Positions 37,201 through 48,958 of a stretch of 64,000 bases of DNA are shown one piece after another. The stretch spans positions 558,001 through 622,000 of the forward strand of contig JAVHNS010000002.1 of NCBI GenBank assembly GCA_036872755.1, read 5' to 3'. The stretch comes from Orbilia blumenaviensis. Lineage: Eukaryota > Ascomycota > Orbiliomycetes > Orbiliales > Orbiliaceae. Position numbers and translations under genes: made by a program. How positions within the stretch are numbered: the stretch's first letter is position 1; each line of letters starts with the position of its first letter. Below the pieces are notes generated by a model, which searched no databases, was not told the origin of the DNA, and saw nothing but the letters and a program-made list of their open reading frames with translations.

Positions 37201-38400
37201 TCAAGTTATTAAATCCGCGGAAGCGGTCTGATCATGGCGGGGAATTATGAGATCATTCTCGGAAAATGCTGGCCGTATATTTCGTTGGTATAGATATACC
37301 GGCCGGGGTTCCAGAGTGGGTACACTCCGGCAAGGCTGGTGATTCTTTGATCAATTGAGAGTTTATTCATGCATGTCTAGAATGCACATGTATCTGTTTT
37401 ATGAGATAATATCGACATACTTCAATGTCCGCACGTCCGTGGACTAGGAATGCCTATGCATTTTAGATGCACCCCAAGGGGTCGTACGCACGCCTGAACT
37501 ATTCCCACGATATCTATGTTAAGCTTAAGCTTGAATGGGAAAGTGATTGTATATTACGCACGGATCAATTGTCTATTGAGGTTCTAAAAGGCGTGCTCGG
37601 TCGTCGAAACTCGGAAAGTATTAGAGGACTCGCGGGGGCCATTGACTCACTTCTTAAGTATAGCTAGATAGCGATTCGCTTCTTACTTACTTAGTAGTGT
37701 TCTTACTCGGGAAACCACCGGTAGGAATATCGGTGAGTGGACCTAGATCGTTGACGGGAGCCCCAAAGGTATATTATTGCAGGGTTGTTCGGAACTGGCT
37801 GGAAAAGCTATGGGCATCGATTGGTCGAAGTGCGTGGAACGGGATTATAGGACCAGATTGGGCGACTGGCAGCTGGCAGGTATGCTGCGCTGTACGGTCC
37901 CGCAGAAGCTATCGGAACAAAAACAAAACAAAGAAAAGGCTTCTAGAAGAATAGAACAGTGAGGGGTAAAGCTTCTACATGCATGCATGAACTGTATATC
38001 TGGTGTTGATCATGATATGCTATGCAATGTTTAATTGAGACATACATGAAGTGTCTATGGTGGACTTACTAGGCTATCGCTGCACACCACGGGTGTCTTT
38101 TCAATTTGCAACGTTCGAACCTAACTAGCAAACGTTACTGCCAACGGGCATGGATTCTGGACATGACAACGTTGTTTCTAGACCACTAGCTATTGAGAAA
38201 AGAATATGGTAAATATTATATATGACTACATTCAATACCAGGGTTCGGAACTCGGCCCCCCACGTTCACGCCATTGATATTATATCGTCTATCTCGATAT
38301 CTTTGGCACCGGATCCTTTGGCACATTTCACACTCGTGGCTGACTCGACATGTTGGATTTTGAACAAAGTTCAACTGGCGTAAATATCACGTGATGCGCA
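34251..38400. other. Gene-poor region downstream of the SR gene
   Basis: Starts with SR-gene 3' sequence including a T25 tract (34361-34385), then mixed and AT-rich DNA. It holds one copy of the TGATGCATGATG 12-mer (36337-36348). A few open frames (36.9-37.1 kb minus, 37.47-37.96 kb plus) have plausible composition but no family support. Confidence 0.45.
34361..34385 (+). repeat. 25-nt poly-T tract
   Basis: Uninterrupted T run 110 bp past the SR-gene stop codon. Confidence 0.9.
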
Positions 38401-41400
38401 CCATGACGTTGGAGGAATCTGATCTGAGATTTGCGTCGAAAGGAAGAAAAAAAAAGGCTTGTTCTTGCTCCTACCTCTTATTTCTCGTTTGCTGGGGTTC
38501 TAACTCTAACCGCAACCAGCAAAAGGAAGCATTCTCGAACAACCGATCGAAGGGAAAATAACGCGAATAAAACCATGGATCTTCTATCTTTGTTCAGAGC
38601 TGACGCTAGTTGCAGTCAGGAATGAGGTTGAGGCGGTATGGGTATTTTTTCTTTCTTTCCTGTGCCAGTTGCAGCGGGATGAGCCCGGTAAAACAGAAAG
38701 AGACACCTGGCTGGACAGGATGAGGAAAGAAATAAGAAAAAGGAAAGAAGAAAAAGGAAAGAAGACGAGACGGTGGTCTCGGGGAAGACAGGCCCTGGTG
38801 CCCCCCTCTGTCTCTGCCTTTGCCTGTTCGATTGCATCTTTGGTTGGGCTGATCCTTTCTGAAAGCCCGTGAAAATGGAGCACTAAGAACTTCCAGAAGC
38901 GTCGTAGAATTCCTGCCCCAGCCCATCGCAGGGAAGGACGCTCCAAATTATGATTCGCCCACAAGCCTGCAAGTTAACCAAGGAAAGAGTGCATTGGCGC
39001 GTGTGCGGGCCTTGCTTTTTTGCCTGTACTCAGGTGTGTGCGAAAGGAAGAGATAGTGCTTGAGTGATGTTGTGCCACCATAGCCATGCAGAAAATCCGA
39101 TATTGTGAGGAGAGGACGGGTTCCGAATCAATAATAAGAATTATAGCGACGCTGTCGGGTTGAAGGTTAATATTTCTTATTCGGATGGCAATATCCCATT
39201 TTGCATTTAGCCTGCAAAAGACTCATCGTCAATTCCATCTGATCCTTAGCTTAGCTTTGCGACCGCGCGGATGTGTTGAAGGTGTCGTTCGATGCATTCA
39301 TTCATGCACACCGGCGACATCCTTCCCCAGAAATCAAACCTTATTACCGTCCATGCAATAAAACCGTGATTAACACTCCCTCCCGCAGCTGCCCTCGAAG
39401 GGTTTCCATAAGGTACAAAGCAGACAGGCAGAGAACCAGGCAGCGTCAAGGTATAAGAGAACTTCGGGATCACACGTCCTTCAGGCTTCAGCATTGCATT
39501 GCCTCCCCAGCAAAGATATATTCAGCTGTCCGGCACTGCATCGTCCGTCGTCCAGCTCCAAGGGCGATTGTTTGCTTAGAACAACCGAAACGACCAGCAA
39601 CCGACTTTCTCGGCTTGCTCAATCAATAGGCTTCTTGCATTTGTCAAGCGGGCCAGTCTGTTTGAAGGTATGTTTGGATGCCTGGATGTATAATATTCCC
39701 AATCGGGCCTGTGTGTCTGTGTCGTATTTTTTCCCTTTGCCTTTTGCACGTAAAACCATTGCATCCATTGATATCTCGCACCTGGCTGCAGCAATCCTAC
39801 ATGTGGCTAACATTCAGCTGCCCTCCAGAAACCGAATAACAATTTTTTTGCTATCGATATCACCAGCAAGCAACCGCTTGGAAAGAATCCAGTGACTCCG
39901 CAATTCTGGTATGTATGTATGTCATGTATATGTATATGTATATGCATGTCACCCACAGCATCCGTCAAGTGTTTTGTCTTAAGGATGTTTTTTTCTTCCC
40001 CTGCACATATTTTGTCCCATTCCCTTGGTATCGGTTGGGTCTCAGACTCGGCCACCCACGTTTTATATTTGCATTTAAGCAATTCCAACTTCATTGAGCT
40101 TTGCTGTGCTGCATCGCCTCATGGAAAGTTTGCACATCCGCTGTTTGCCATATGAAGAGGAATATCTGCACGGCCAGCCAGCTAATCGCTGGTAGCTGCC
40201 GGCTAGTTCGCTGTTCCAGACAATTGGATTGATGGTTTGGGGATTCAGCTTTGACCTAATTCACGAGGCACTTATATTCTGGTGAATCCGGGTTGCTGGG
40301 AACTTCCCCCCAAGATCCAGTCTAAGGAAAAGACGTCTCCAACAGCCTCTTCTTCCTTTATTTTTTCTTATATTTTTTATATTTTTATTTATTTTTATTT
40401 TATTTTTATTTGTTCGGGATAGGGAGCGCGCTTTGGCAGACGAGTCTGAGCTGAGGCCCGTTGAAGTAAGTTATCGCCTATCGAGGCGCACGTCCCTCGG
40501 TCCTTCAGATATTACCGTCGTACCGTCTTTGCTCTCGGTTCTGGGGACCCGTCTTCCCTTGTCAACTTGGTGTTTCAACCAGTCTCTCCGGCCTTTGAAC
40601 CCCCTTCCCTCTCCTGCTGAAACTTTTGCTTGTTGAGCCGCCCCTCAGTCAAGCCATTGACGGGGGCTCTGGAAAAACATTTTTGCTGGGAGTGCGAAAG
40701 CACAGGCCCCCGGCTCGCTCGCATCCTTTGAGTTTTGGCTATGATCTTTTTTTCCGGTCACCTTTTTTCCTCAAATTTCTCAGACACGTCTCCCTTGGCC
40801 TCTCGCATCATCGCCAGCCGTCTTGGTCTGTGAACCGTGCGGACGAGCACTGATGTATTCGGTTGCTGCTTTGTTGGCTACATAACGTATACTACATAGC
40901 TATTGTTCAGCTGGACTCGATTCTGATTTCAATTTCGATTTCGATCGCCATGAATAGCTCCGTGTCTATGGTAAGGCCATGCCTTTTGGGAGGACATGGA
41001 CCTTCCCTTCAAACGCTTCTTATGAACTTGTTCATTTTCCCCCTTGCCATTAGTTCCATGCTGCTTTTTCCCTGCATGGTCTAACCATACAAACAACCCT
41101 GCTCCACCATTCTTTAACTTTTTTTTCTTCTTTGGGGCCTTCGTTTTTGAGGTTTAAAGCGCACGCAGACCTGAAAAAACGGCGCTTTCTCCCGATTCCG
41201 CAAGGAGTGGTTACTGAAGCCGGCTCATGCGGGTCGCCTTCTTCCAACTCAAACAGCCTGCCCACATCCAAAGACCGACCGCTTGAATCCTGAATCGAAG
41301 GTCGAGGAGCAGCAGCAGCCCGTCCAACTGCATCGTCCGTATTAGTGCCTGTGGTGTGTCTGCTTGGAGGTTGTCCGGCCTGTTAGAACATCACCAACTC

Positions 41401-44208
41401 CCGCCCGTACCTCTCGAAAACAGAAACAAAACAGCACGGAGCAGCACAAAACACGGGATATACCTGCACATATTATTGACGGTCTTCAATCGTGGACGGC
41501 GCCTGAAAAGACTGGCCTTTTTGGGCCGCGGCCTCCCCAAGTACGTTTGATGACCCCGTCGACAACACATGTATGTCCATGTGCATATGCATCCGTGCGT
41601 CTGAGGGACCCGAAGAGTACAGGTCTTAACTGTTCGTTCTTCCATGTCGACATCCCTCGAATTTCTTGCTTGATTCGATTCTCCACTCGCAGGCCAATCC
41701 CAATCTGAGCAAAGGCAGTCGTTCCGTGGCGGTGACTTAACCTGTCGATCGAGATATCGGCGCCCGTCCTTTTGTGCCTCTGCAATTGGGCATACTGGTC
41801 TTGACTCCACAGATTGGATCTCTGTCTGTCCGCACCGCGCGCTGCATTGCACAAGAAACCTGGCCGTGGATGGTGTAGTTTTATGTATGGAACACTCCAA
41901 CCGGCTTTCTAGAAGCCCTACGCACGTCCTCACTTGGCCTAATTCCTGTTTCTCTGGATGCATTTTCGTTCGATGTTTTTAAATTTCGCACTTGCCCTTT
42001 CCCTTCCCTTCCCCCCCAGCATTTCTATTCACTACGTATACAGTACATTATACAGTTGCATACAGTGCTAGCCTTTTCGTTGCCCCCCCAAGGTCCCTCA
42101 CCTCCGGGACGTTTCATCGGCCGCACTCTCTCCCTCTCGCACTTCTTCTTGGACTCTTCCTACAAGACTCGTCGCAGGAGACGTCGGTGGGGAGGGCTGT
42201 GGCTGACCCAACACCAGCAAGAGACTTTGTTTCTTCATAAACCTTCCGGACCTTCTCGAAGTCTTTTTGGGGCCCCGACTTCTGCTTGGGTGTTTGTGTG
42301 TGTGTCCCCGTATGTTTCTGTTTCCAATTCTCCCCCTCCCTTCGCCTGCATAGTGTTATCAATCGATTCACCTTTGCTTTATCTTGAAATACTGTCCGCT
42401 ACATCACGCCCCAGCTTGCACTCGGGCTGCTGTTACGTACGCCCTGCATACTCCTGCTCGCAAATAAACGTTTCGATCGCTTCATTTGCAAAGCAGTAGT
42501 CAGCTACCTTGAAGCACTAGCTGCCTGATCAGGGCTGTCGCATTAAGAGCACCCCGACATAGCGTACTTCCCTTTATGCCCCGTCTCTGGCGTTGATCAC
42601 CCTGCGACGACCCATTCATTCGCACGACCCGAGAAACCAGAGGTAGAAGAAGACAAAGACGGAGAAGAACCTTCGGGCGACCTCTGAAGTGGATTTGTCT
42701 TCCAAAAAAGAACACACTCCTGCCTCTTACTGGACCCGCATTTTCTATCTCGACATTTTCAGATTGTGGAGTGGTGGTTCTCAGCTATTATTGATCGATA
42801 CTATCGCTATTAGCCTGGGTTTCCTTGCAGCCAAATGCAACTTACTGTTCCCTTTCATAATTCTTGTGTCTGTGTCTCGTCCTTCTCCTCCCCTCGCTCG
42901 CATTGACCCTTTCGTCTCGCAAATTGCATCACGCCTCTCGCCCTTAGAAATTCACCGCGCTCCGTTCTCTGAACACACCTGCCTTTATTCTTTCTTCCTT
43001 TTTCGCACTCTGTTTTGGTGAAATTGTTCTTGAATTTTTTTTCGGGATAGGAGCTCATCTGGTTCTCTTTTAGCGACTTTAGACGCTTTCGACATTCCTC
43101 TGTTCCAGAAACGACAGAATATTACGACCCGACACTTTAATCATAGTAATCCCATATCCGCTCTTCACATTCGACTTGCTTAAAAATCCATCCGACCATT
43201 AGACATCCCCCTCTTCTCACCGAAACCTTCGCACTTCTCCGGGATACTCATACTCTCGTGACCGACTCTTCGCCTAGCCGATAATTTGTTACCAAGGGAA
43301 ACCAGAAAAGCACAACCAACCACACGCACAAACAGTGTCGACAAACGGATAGTACTTGATTGAGAAGGTCGTAGAGTAACCGGGTGTACCATCTACTAGG
43401 AACATTAGGGAAACACAATAACGAACTTTGGGATATCCGAACGGCAGCGTTAAGGTTTCCCTTGTGCTTCGACAGAATATTCTCTGGGCTTCCTTGCCTA
43501 CCAACCAACAAATAGAATCCGGCCGACAGCCCAGTGTTCCCGCTGGTCAGCTAACTCACACCCATCCAACAGGACCTCTCCTACTTCCCGGCGGGTTACT
43601 CCAACTACTCGAGACTAGGACGCTGCATCCTCCCATCCTGTTCCTGTGTTACACAAACCCTCGTGCGACGACTCGGCCTGAGCCTGCGCCCAAATAGAGA
43701 AAGAGAGAGGTAGAGGAAAAGGAAAAAAAAAAAAAAAAAAAAAAAGAAGCAGGAAATTCTAAAGCAAGGCAACGGGGAAAAGCCATTTGTCGACGGGTTT
43801 TCTGGCTTGCAAGGGAGGATCTGGGACAATCAATCAAATCGAACGAGTTACCTTCGACAGAAAAAAAAAAAAAAAAAGACATCGGCTGCCGACTGCATCT
43901 CTCGAAACACCGCCAGTTATATGGTTCCGTAAACTCGGGCCTTCCTTCTTTTCCTTTTAGGTGGCGCTGTTGTAAATATTATCAACTCATCCGGAGGGGC
44001 CTCCTTTTTCTTTCTATCAATAATCCCCGTCGTTTCCTTTTTTTTTCTTATTCAGAGGGGATCTCCATTTTCTGGGTATCTTTTCATTGAAGGATAATTC
44101 GACATTCGAGGTTCTTTTCTTTCTTATTCTCAAGGGAACGGTTCCCTTTCGCAGCTGCGATAGCGTTAGTGGAAAGCCTGGGGAAGGTCTCAAAAATACG
44201 CAGCAACG
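38401..44208 (+). promoter_or_regulatory. PDE2: Long C/T-rich region upstream of the phosphodiesterase gene
   Basis: About 5.8 kb without a recognisable gene; the part after 40.3 kb is repeatedly C/T-rich on + with scattered donor-like GTAAGT words (for example near 40465). Two A tracts (43723-43745 and 43861-43877) lie within 500 bp of the coding start. A promoter plus long, possibly spliced 5' leader is the simplest reading; independent non-coding transcripts are equally possible. Confidence 0.35.
43723..43745 (+). repeat. 23-nt poly-A tract
   Basis: Uninterrupted A run within the presumed leader of the phosphodiesterase gene; a second tract of 17 A follows at 43861-43877. Confidence 0.9.
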
Positions 44209-46885
44209 ATGTTCAAAGAGATAGCAAAGTGCAATGTGGTGTATGTTGATAGGAGGGCTAGGCTGGAGAGAAGCATCTCGCGGGCGGATCTCCCGCTAGT
44301 GACGGAAGAAGGCGCGGAACCAGAGAATGAGGAAGTCGCACGGAACATCAATTCCTTATTATCCGTTTTTTCAAATGGTACGTTCAGCCAATAAGTGTAT
44401 TAACGAAATTGCACCACAGCGCTGGATTTTAACTTCTAAATGATGATATATAGTATCGATACATTCATCCGGATCCTCCTGCTTGTCTACTCTGGGGGAA
44501 ATCAGCAACTACGACCCGACACCAACGGTATTGCTGCTAGACGTTCCTGCCAGGCACCTCGAGGAAGACGATCCGCAGGAAGCCGACCGCCATGATTCGG
44601 GGATAGCATCCTCGGTAGGAGACGATCCGCTTTATGGCAAGGCTCTACTCCGTCACATCAGAGAGGAGATGGAAATCGAAAAATACTCCCAAAATATTCT
44701 CGCTGTCGCTTTAATCTCTGAGCTGGATCCGTCTAACAAAACGATATCTGGAGGTCTGTGGACCGAATCGGACGACGAAGAGGCCATACTTGCGTCCAAG
44801 CTTCTCGATACCGGGGCTGCTGAAGCGTATCCCTCGCCACTGACGAAAGAGAACACGAAAGCGTTATCCATGCACTGCTATCGGCTGGCACGAAAAGCTC
44901 AGAAACGGAGAAGCGAGAGGAAGAGGTCCTGGGTTGGAGTAGACACAGATTTGGAGGCGGAAGAACGGGAACGGAAGAATAACGTTCGTGTTGCAGAAGG
45001 CTATGCGTACCTGCGGGAGAAGATGTAAGGAAATCCCGATTAGACTTCCCGTTACAAAACCTGTCAACCCCTGATGACGGATAACTGGGTGGTCGTGATT
45101 AATCCCTGATGATTATGCTTGAGGGAATCCTTTGAGCAGGAGTTTATTATGGAGACGGGAAGCTAATCATTTTATTTGTTTGCTTGCAGGGTGTCCGAGT
45201 TGATGTCAGATATCTTTAAACCAAACGGTCCAGCGCATACGCAGTCAGAAAGGTTTGTGGAATGTTCCTCGTGTTCTTCGTGATTGCCATTTTCGGATGG
45301 TTGCAGCTGACGATGGTCGGGAAAATAGTAAAATCCGAGTGTCACCGCACAGGCACGAGCTGGTACGTCAAAGCGTCTGCAGATGGGACTTCTCCGCACA
45401 CGAGTTTACAGACGATGAACTCCTGCTTTGCGCCTTCGAAATGTTCAACCATGCATTCACAATGCCTGAGGTCGAGGAATGGCGGATATCTCCCGGACAG
45501 CTCACCGATTTCTTGTTTGCCTGCCGCCGGGCGTACAATGAACAAGTTCCGTATCACAATTTCCGGCACGTGGTAGATGTATTGCAAGGGGTTTTCTACT
45601 TCTGTCTCGCATTGGGAGTTCTGCCACACTTCGATGGCAAAGCAGCGCCAAGGCCCAAGACCGGCAGCACGACATCTTTGTCCAAGATTTTACGACCATT
45701 TGATGCCTTGACTCTGTTGATTGTGGCTATCGGTCACGACGTCGGGCACCCTGGTGTCAACAATGCTTTTTTGGTTACGCTAAAAGCACCACTTGCGCAG
45801 ATGTACAACGACAAGTCTGTTCTGGAATCGTTCCACTGTGCTGCCTTTTCCCAGGTTCTACGAAAGCACTGGCCCATTACTCAGACCGTGCCTAATATGC
45901 GCAGGTTGATGATTGAGTCTATCCTTGCAACAGACATGGGTCTTCACTTTGATTATATGACACAACTGGAGAAGCTGAAGCAGAAAATCAAGCAGGACAA
46001 GGGTATGAAGAATTGGGATGACAAGACAATCTCGGCCAACCGGAGTCTTTTGTGCACATTGTTGATCAAGTGTGCCGATATCAGCAACGTGGTATGTATA
46101 CAATATCGATAGCTTCCCGCTCCACACCGTCTAACCTATTGTTTTTTTAGGCTCGAAGATATGATATTGCTGCCCAGTGGACAGTTATCCTAACCGACGA
46201 GTTCGCGAGGCAGGCATCCCTCGAAACCGATCTTAAGATTCCAACCTCGTTGGCTGTTCCGCCCGTTCAAGGATCGAGCATCGCATTGGGGAAATCGCAA
46301 GTTGGCTTCATGAAGCTCTTCGCTGCACCACTTTTCCAATCGATCGCAGATGTCATGCCCGAAATGAACTTTGGCATTGCTGAAGTGAATGCAAACATGG
46401 CGATCTGGGCGAACTTGATAACCGAGTGCACGGAAAAGGGCGACAGGCCATTTTTCTTGGAAAAGGTTAGGAATTCCCTCTACTACCAGCCCTCCAGCAA
46501 TGGAGCTGGTTCTTCCCTTGGAGCAACCGAGAGCCGGATGTACGACTTCAACGACAAGCAACGAGCGAACGGCGGCGTTGGAATGCTGCATGCACCAACC
46601 TCAAACGGCGGGGATTATACTGGAGACTCCCGAATCAAAAGAGCCTCCCAGGCGTATCAAGAGCAAGGCGCCCCAGATCTTCTTGGGCTTGGCCATCACG
46701 GTAAGGAACAATTACAACCGCTCAAGAAGATGAAGATTTTCTCGACATCCTCGCAAGTATATCTCCATGCTAACGGAGGTGGTATTATTGGTGAAGGAGC
46801 AGATGGTAAAAGCTCAGGTTCAACAACACCGTTCGTGACCATCAAGAACTTTTTTTCTTGTTTTCCTAGAAAGTTCTCTGACTGA
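44209..46885 (+). CDS. PDE2: High-affinity 3',5'-cyclic-nucleotide (cAMP) phosphodiesterase
   Basis: Exons 44209-44377, 44454-45024, 45190-45252, 45329-46091 and 46151-46885 give 766 residues with phases consistent throughout. The enzyme hydrolyses cAMP to AMP and so lowers PKA signalling. The catalytic HD domain runs from about residue 330 to 600: YHNFRH (about 343-348), HDVGHPG (His404-Asp405, metal site), ESFHCAAFSQVL, ATDMGLHF, then CADISN (Asp518) and the downstream block AQWTVILTDEFARQASLE, all diagnostic of class I phosphodiesterases. The N-terminal half is the fungal PDE2-type regulatory region with CNVVYVDR and LLSVFSN, without GAF domains. The tail beyond about residue 620 is Gly/Ser/Asn-rich. 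The acceptor of intron 3 (ending AATAG at 45328) was chosen because it is the one that keeps the frame. Confidence 0.95.
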
Positions 46886-48303
46886 TTCGTTGTGACCGTG
46901 GATGGCTTACCTCATGGGCTATCATGCCCTCTGGTAGCCCCCGTCTTTCTTTGAAGGTGCAGTCCCCCTTCACCCGGAGAGCAGCAGACCTCTAAAACGG
47001 GTGCGATCAGACCTACGCGATCACGTTTCAATTTGAATAAGATCTTTCGGTGGAAAAAGACGGATACGACACCCAATGCCAACATCAGTCCAAAACTACC
47101 TACGAACGCCGATGACGCATAGTAACGATAACCAAAATAAAAAGACGATACTCGGCAACTACGCCTTTACGCAACTTGTTTTATTTCTCCTTTACATCCA
47201 AAAGCCTTTGTGTCTCCAACGATGCCTTTCTCTTTCCAGTTTCCCTTTACGAATCTACAGGCGGCGTTCCTCCTATGTGGGCTTTCTTCTTCTCAAAACT
47301 CCCTTGCTCGGTTCTCCCGGGATGCAAATAAAATCAACATCCCAGGATTCAATGCAGTGGTTTTAGTTCCTTGACTGCTGTTGGATTGCGACGCTTGCTC
47401 GGTCCGCAAGGGCCACATTCTTGCCCACCTCTCTTTTGGTTCCCCTTTCTTCGTTCAGGGGAGCTAGCAGACGTGCTTGCTGGTTCTTTACTTTTACAAG
47501 TTCCTGCTCAGCTCCTTTTCCGGTACATAGCTTCTTTATACTCCGTTACCCCCCCGACTTCTCCGTACTCACGAACGGTTTACGTGCTTACGCCTATTCT
47601 TTGTAGCGGAGCCTTGTCACCCCTTTTTTCCTTTTTCATTTGATCTTTTTGCCTTTCGCTTCTTTTTGATGCAACAAAAAATAATCCTCCTTTTTCGTTT
47701 CGTTTCTTAGTGTTGTATTATATCCGGAGTCTTTGTTGTCTCTCTTGCCTTCTTTGTTTTCTTGTGCAGACTAAAAATATTCTTTTTATACAAATCCTTC
47801 TCGTGTAAGATATATATCTTTTTTCTTCCTTTGCTTCGTTATTTCTACTTCGGACTTGGGGATACCACTTTTGCTTGTTACAAACTTGACTTAATTATCT
47901 CCCTGTTTCGAGCGCCCTTTCGCAGCACCCGTCCCTGGAAGACTATGCTTGTCTATATATGTTGATATCCTTCGCTTCTCGTTGAACATATATCTGGCGA
48001 TGCCGTGCTCTCCTACTGTATCTTTCGCGGATGATGAAAAACGAAAGCTTTTCTTCTTCTCTTACCCTTTCTCTGGAAATATATCAAAAAAAAATCTTTC
48101 TTATATCCCTTTCCCCGTTTATATCTTTTAAACGGGCGTTTTATATGACTGATGGAATCCGAGACTGCTTTAGACAACATGATACCAGTGCTTCGGATGG
48201 GAGGAAATCTTTTTTTGTTTTTCTTTTAATTGTTTCTGGCTTTCTCCGACCTGTGCGAATTTGGCATGAATTTTTACTTGGTTATGGAAAGGGTATAGGG
48301 ATT

Positions 48304-48336
<33 letters not shown>

Positions 48337-48958
48337 CGACTGCTCTTCTGATTGATACCTCTTGAGCTTGCTTTTGGTACAACAACCCCCCTTTGTATAT
48401 ATATTCCAGCAGGTACTCTATTGGAACCTCTTTGGTTACGTCTATCTTACTGTGGATGTCTGTGTCGTATACAGATATGAATATGGATATGGATATGGGA
48501 TGTATAGTATAGGGCCATATATAAGTGCCCATTTGCTTATATCCTCATCCAACACATGTGACGGATTTGAAGCTCAAGATGTTTGGGTGAGACCTACGAG
48601 ACTATGTGAGACTAGTGTTATGAACTAAATTTCGCGAAGTGTCAAGGGCTTGAGGTGAGACTTATGGAGTATCTCGGAATTTTTGTTAAACGACATCGAG
48701 CCGATTTCGCAACCTATGATCATAGATAAGCAACCCTAAAAAGAGCGCCTCTATAACAAGGTACACCATCCAGACGAATCCAATGCAAATGTCTACGTCG
48801 GCTTGTTTTAGAAAATTTTACACTTCCCTTTAATTAGATAATTTTTATATCTGGAACAATAATTGTAATTATATCAAGCTGATTATTATAACCCGTGTAT
48901 CGTGAGCCCTACATAGTATGCGCCATGTAACTAGCTACATGGGAATATATCTACCTCT
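46886..48958. other. Intergenic region between convergent phosphodiesterase and PalB genes
   Basis: Both flanking genes end here. The + strand is very C/T-rich from 47.2 to 48.4 kb and contains the longest homopolymer of the window, T30 at 48307-48336. Open frames are low-complexity. No gene is supported. Confidence 0.5.
48307..48336 (+). repeat. 30-nt poly-T tract
   Basis: Uninterrupted T run, the longest homopolymer in the window, in the convergent intergenic region. Confidence 0.9.

Noticed and set aside
37467..37962. Plus-strand ORF MHPKGSYARLNYSHDIYVKL (66 aa) and a following open stretch
   Set aside because: Two overlapping frames look equally plausible and no splice join is convincing, so no gene is called.
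41391..41963. 190-codon open frame on the minus strand
   Set aside because: It is the shadow of C/T-rich leader sequence on the other strand; Cys/Arg-rich and without family resemblance.
526..46885. G-gamma, PP1 and cAMP phosphodiesterase as a signalling gene cluster
   Set aside because: They are tens of kilobases apart with unrelated genes between; linkage is most simply ordinary genome order.
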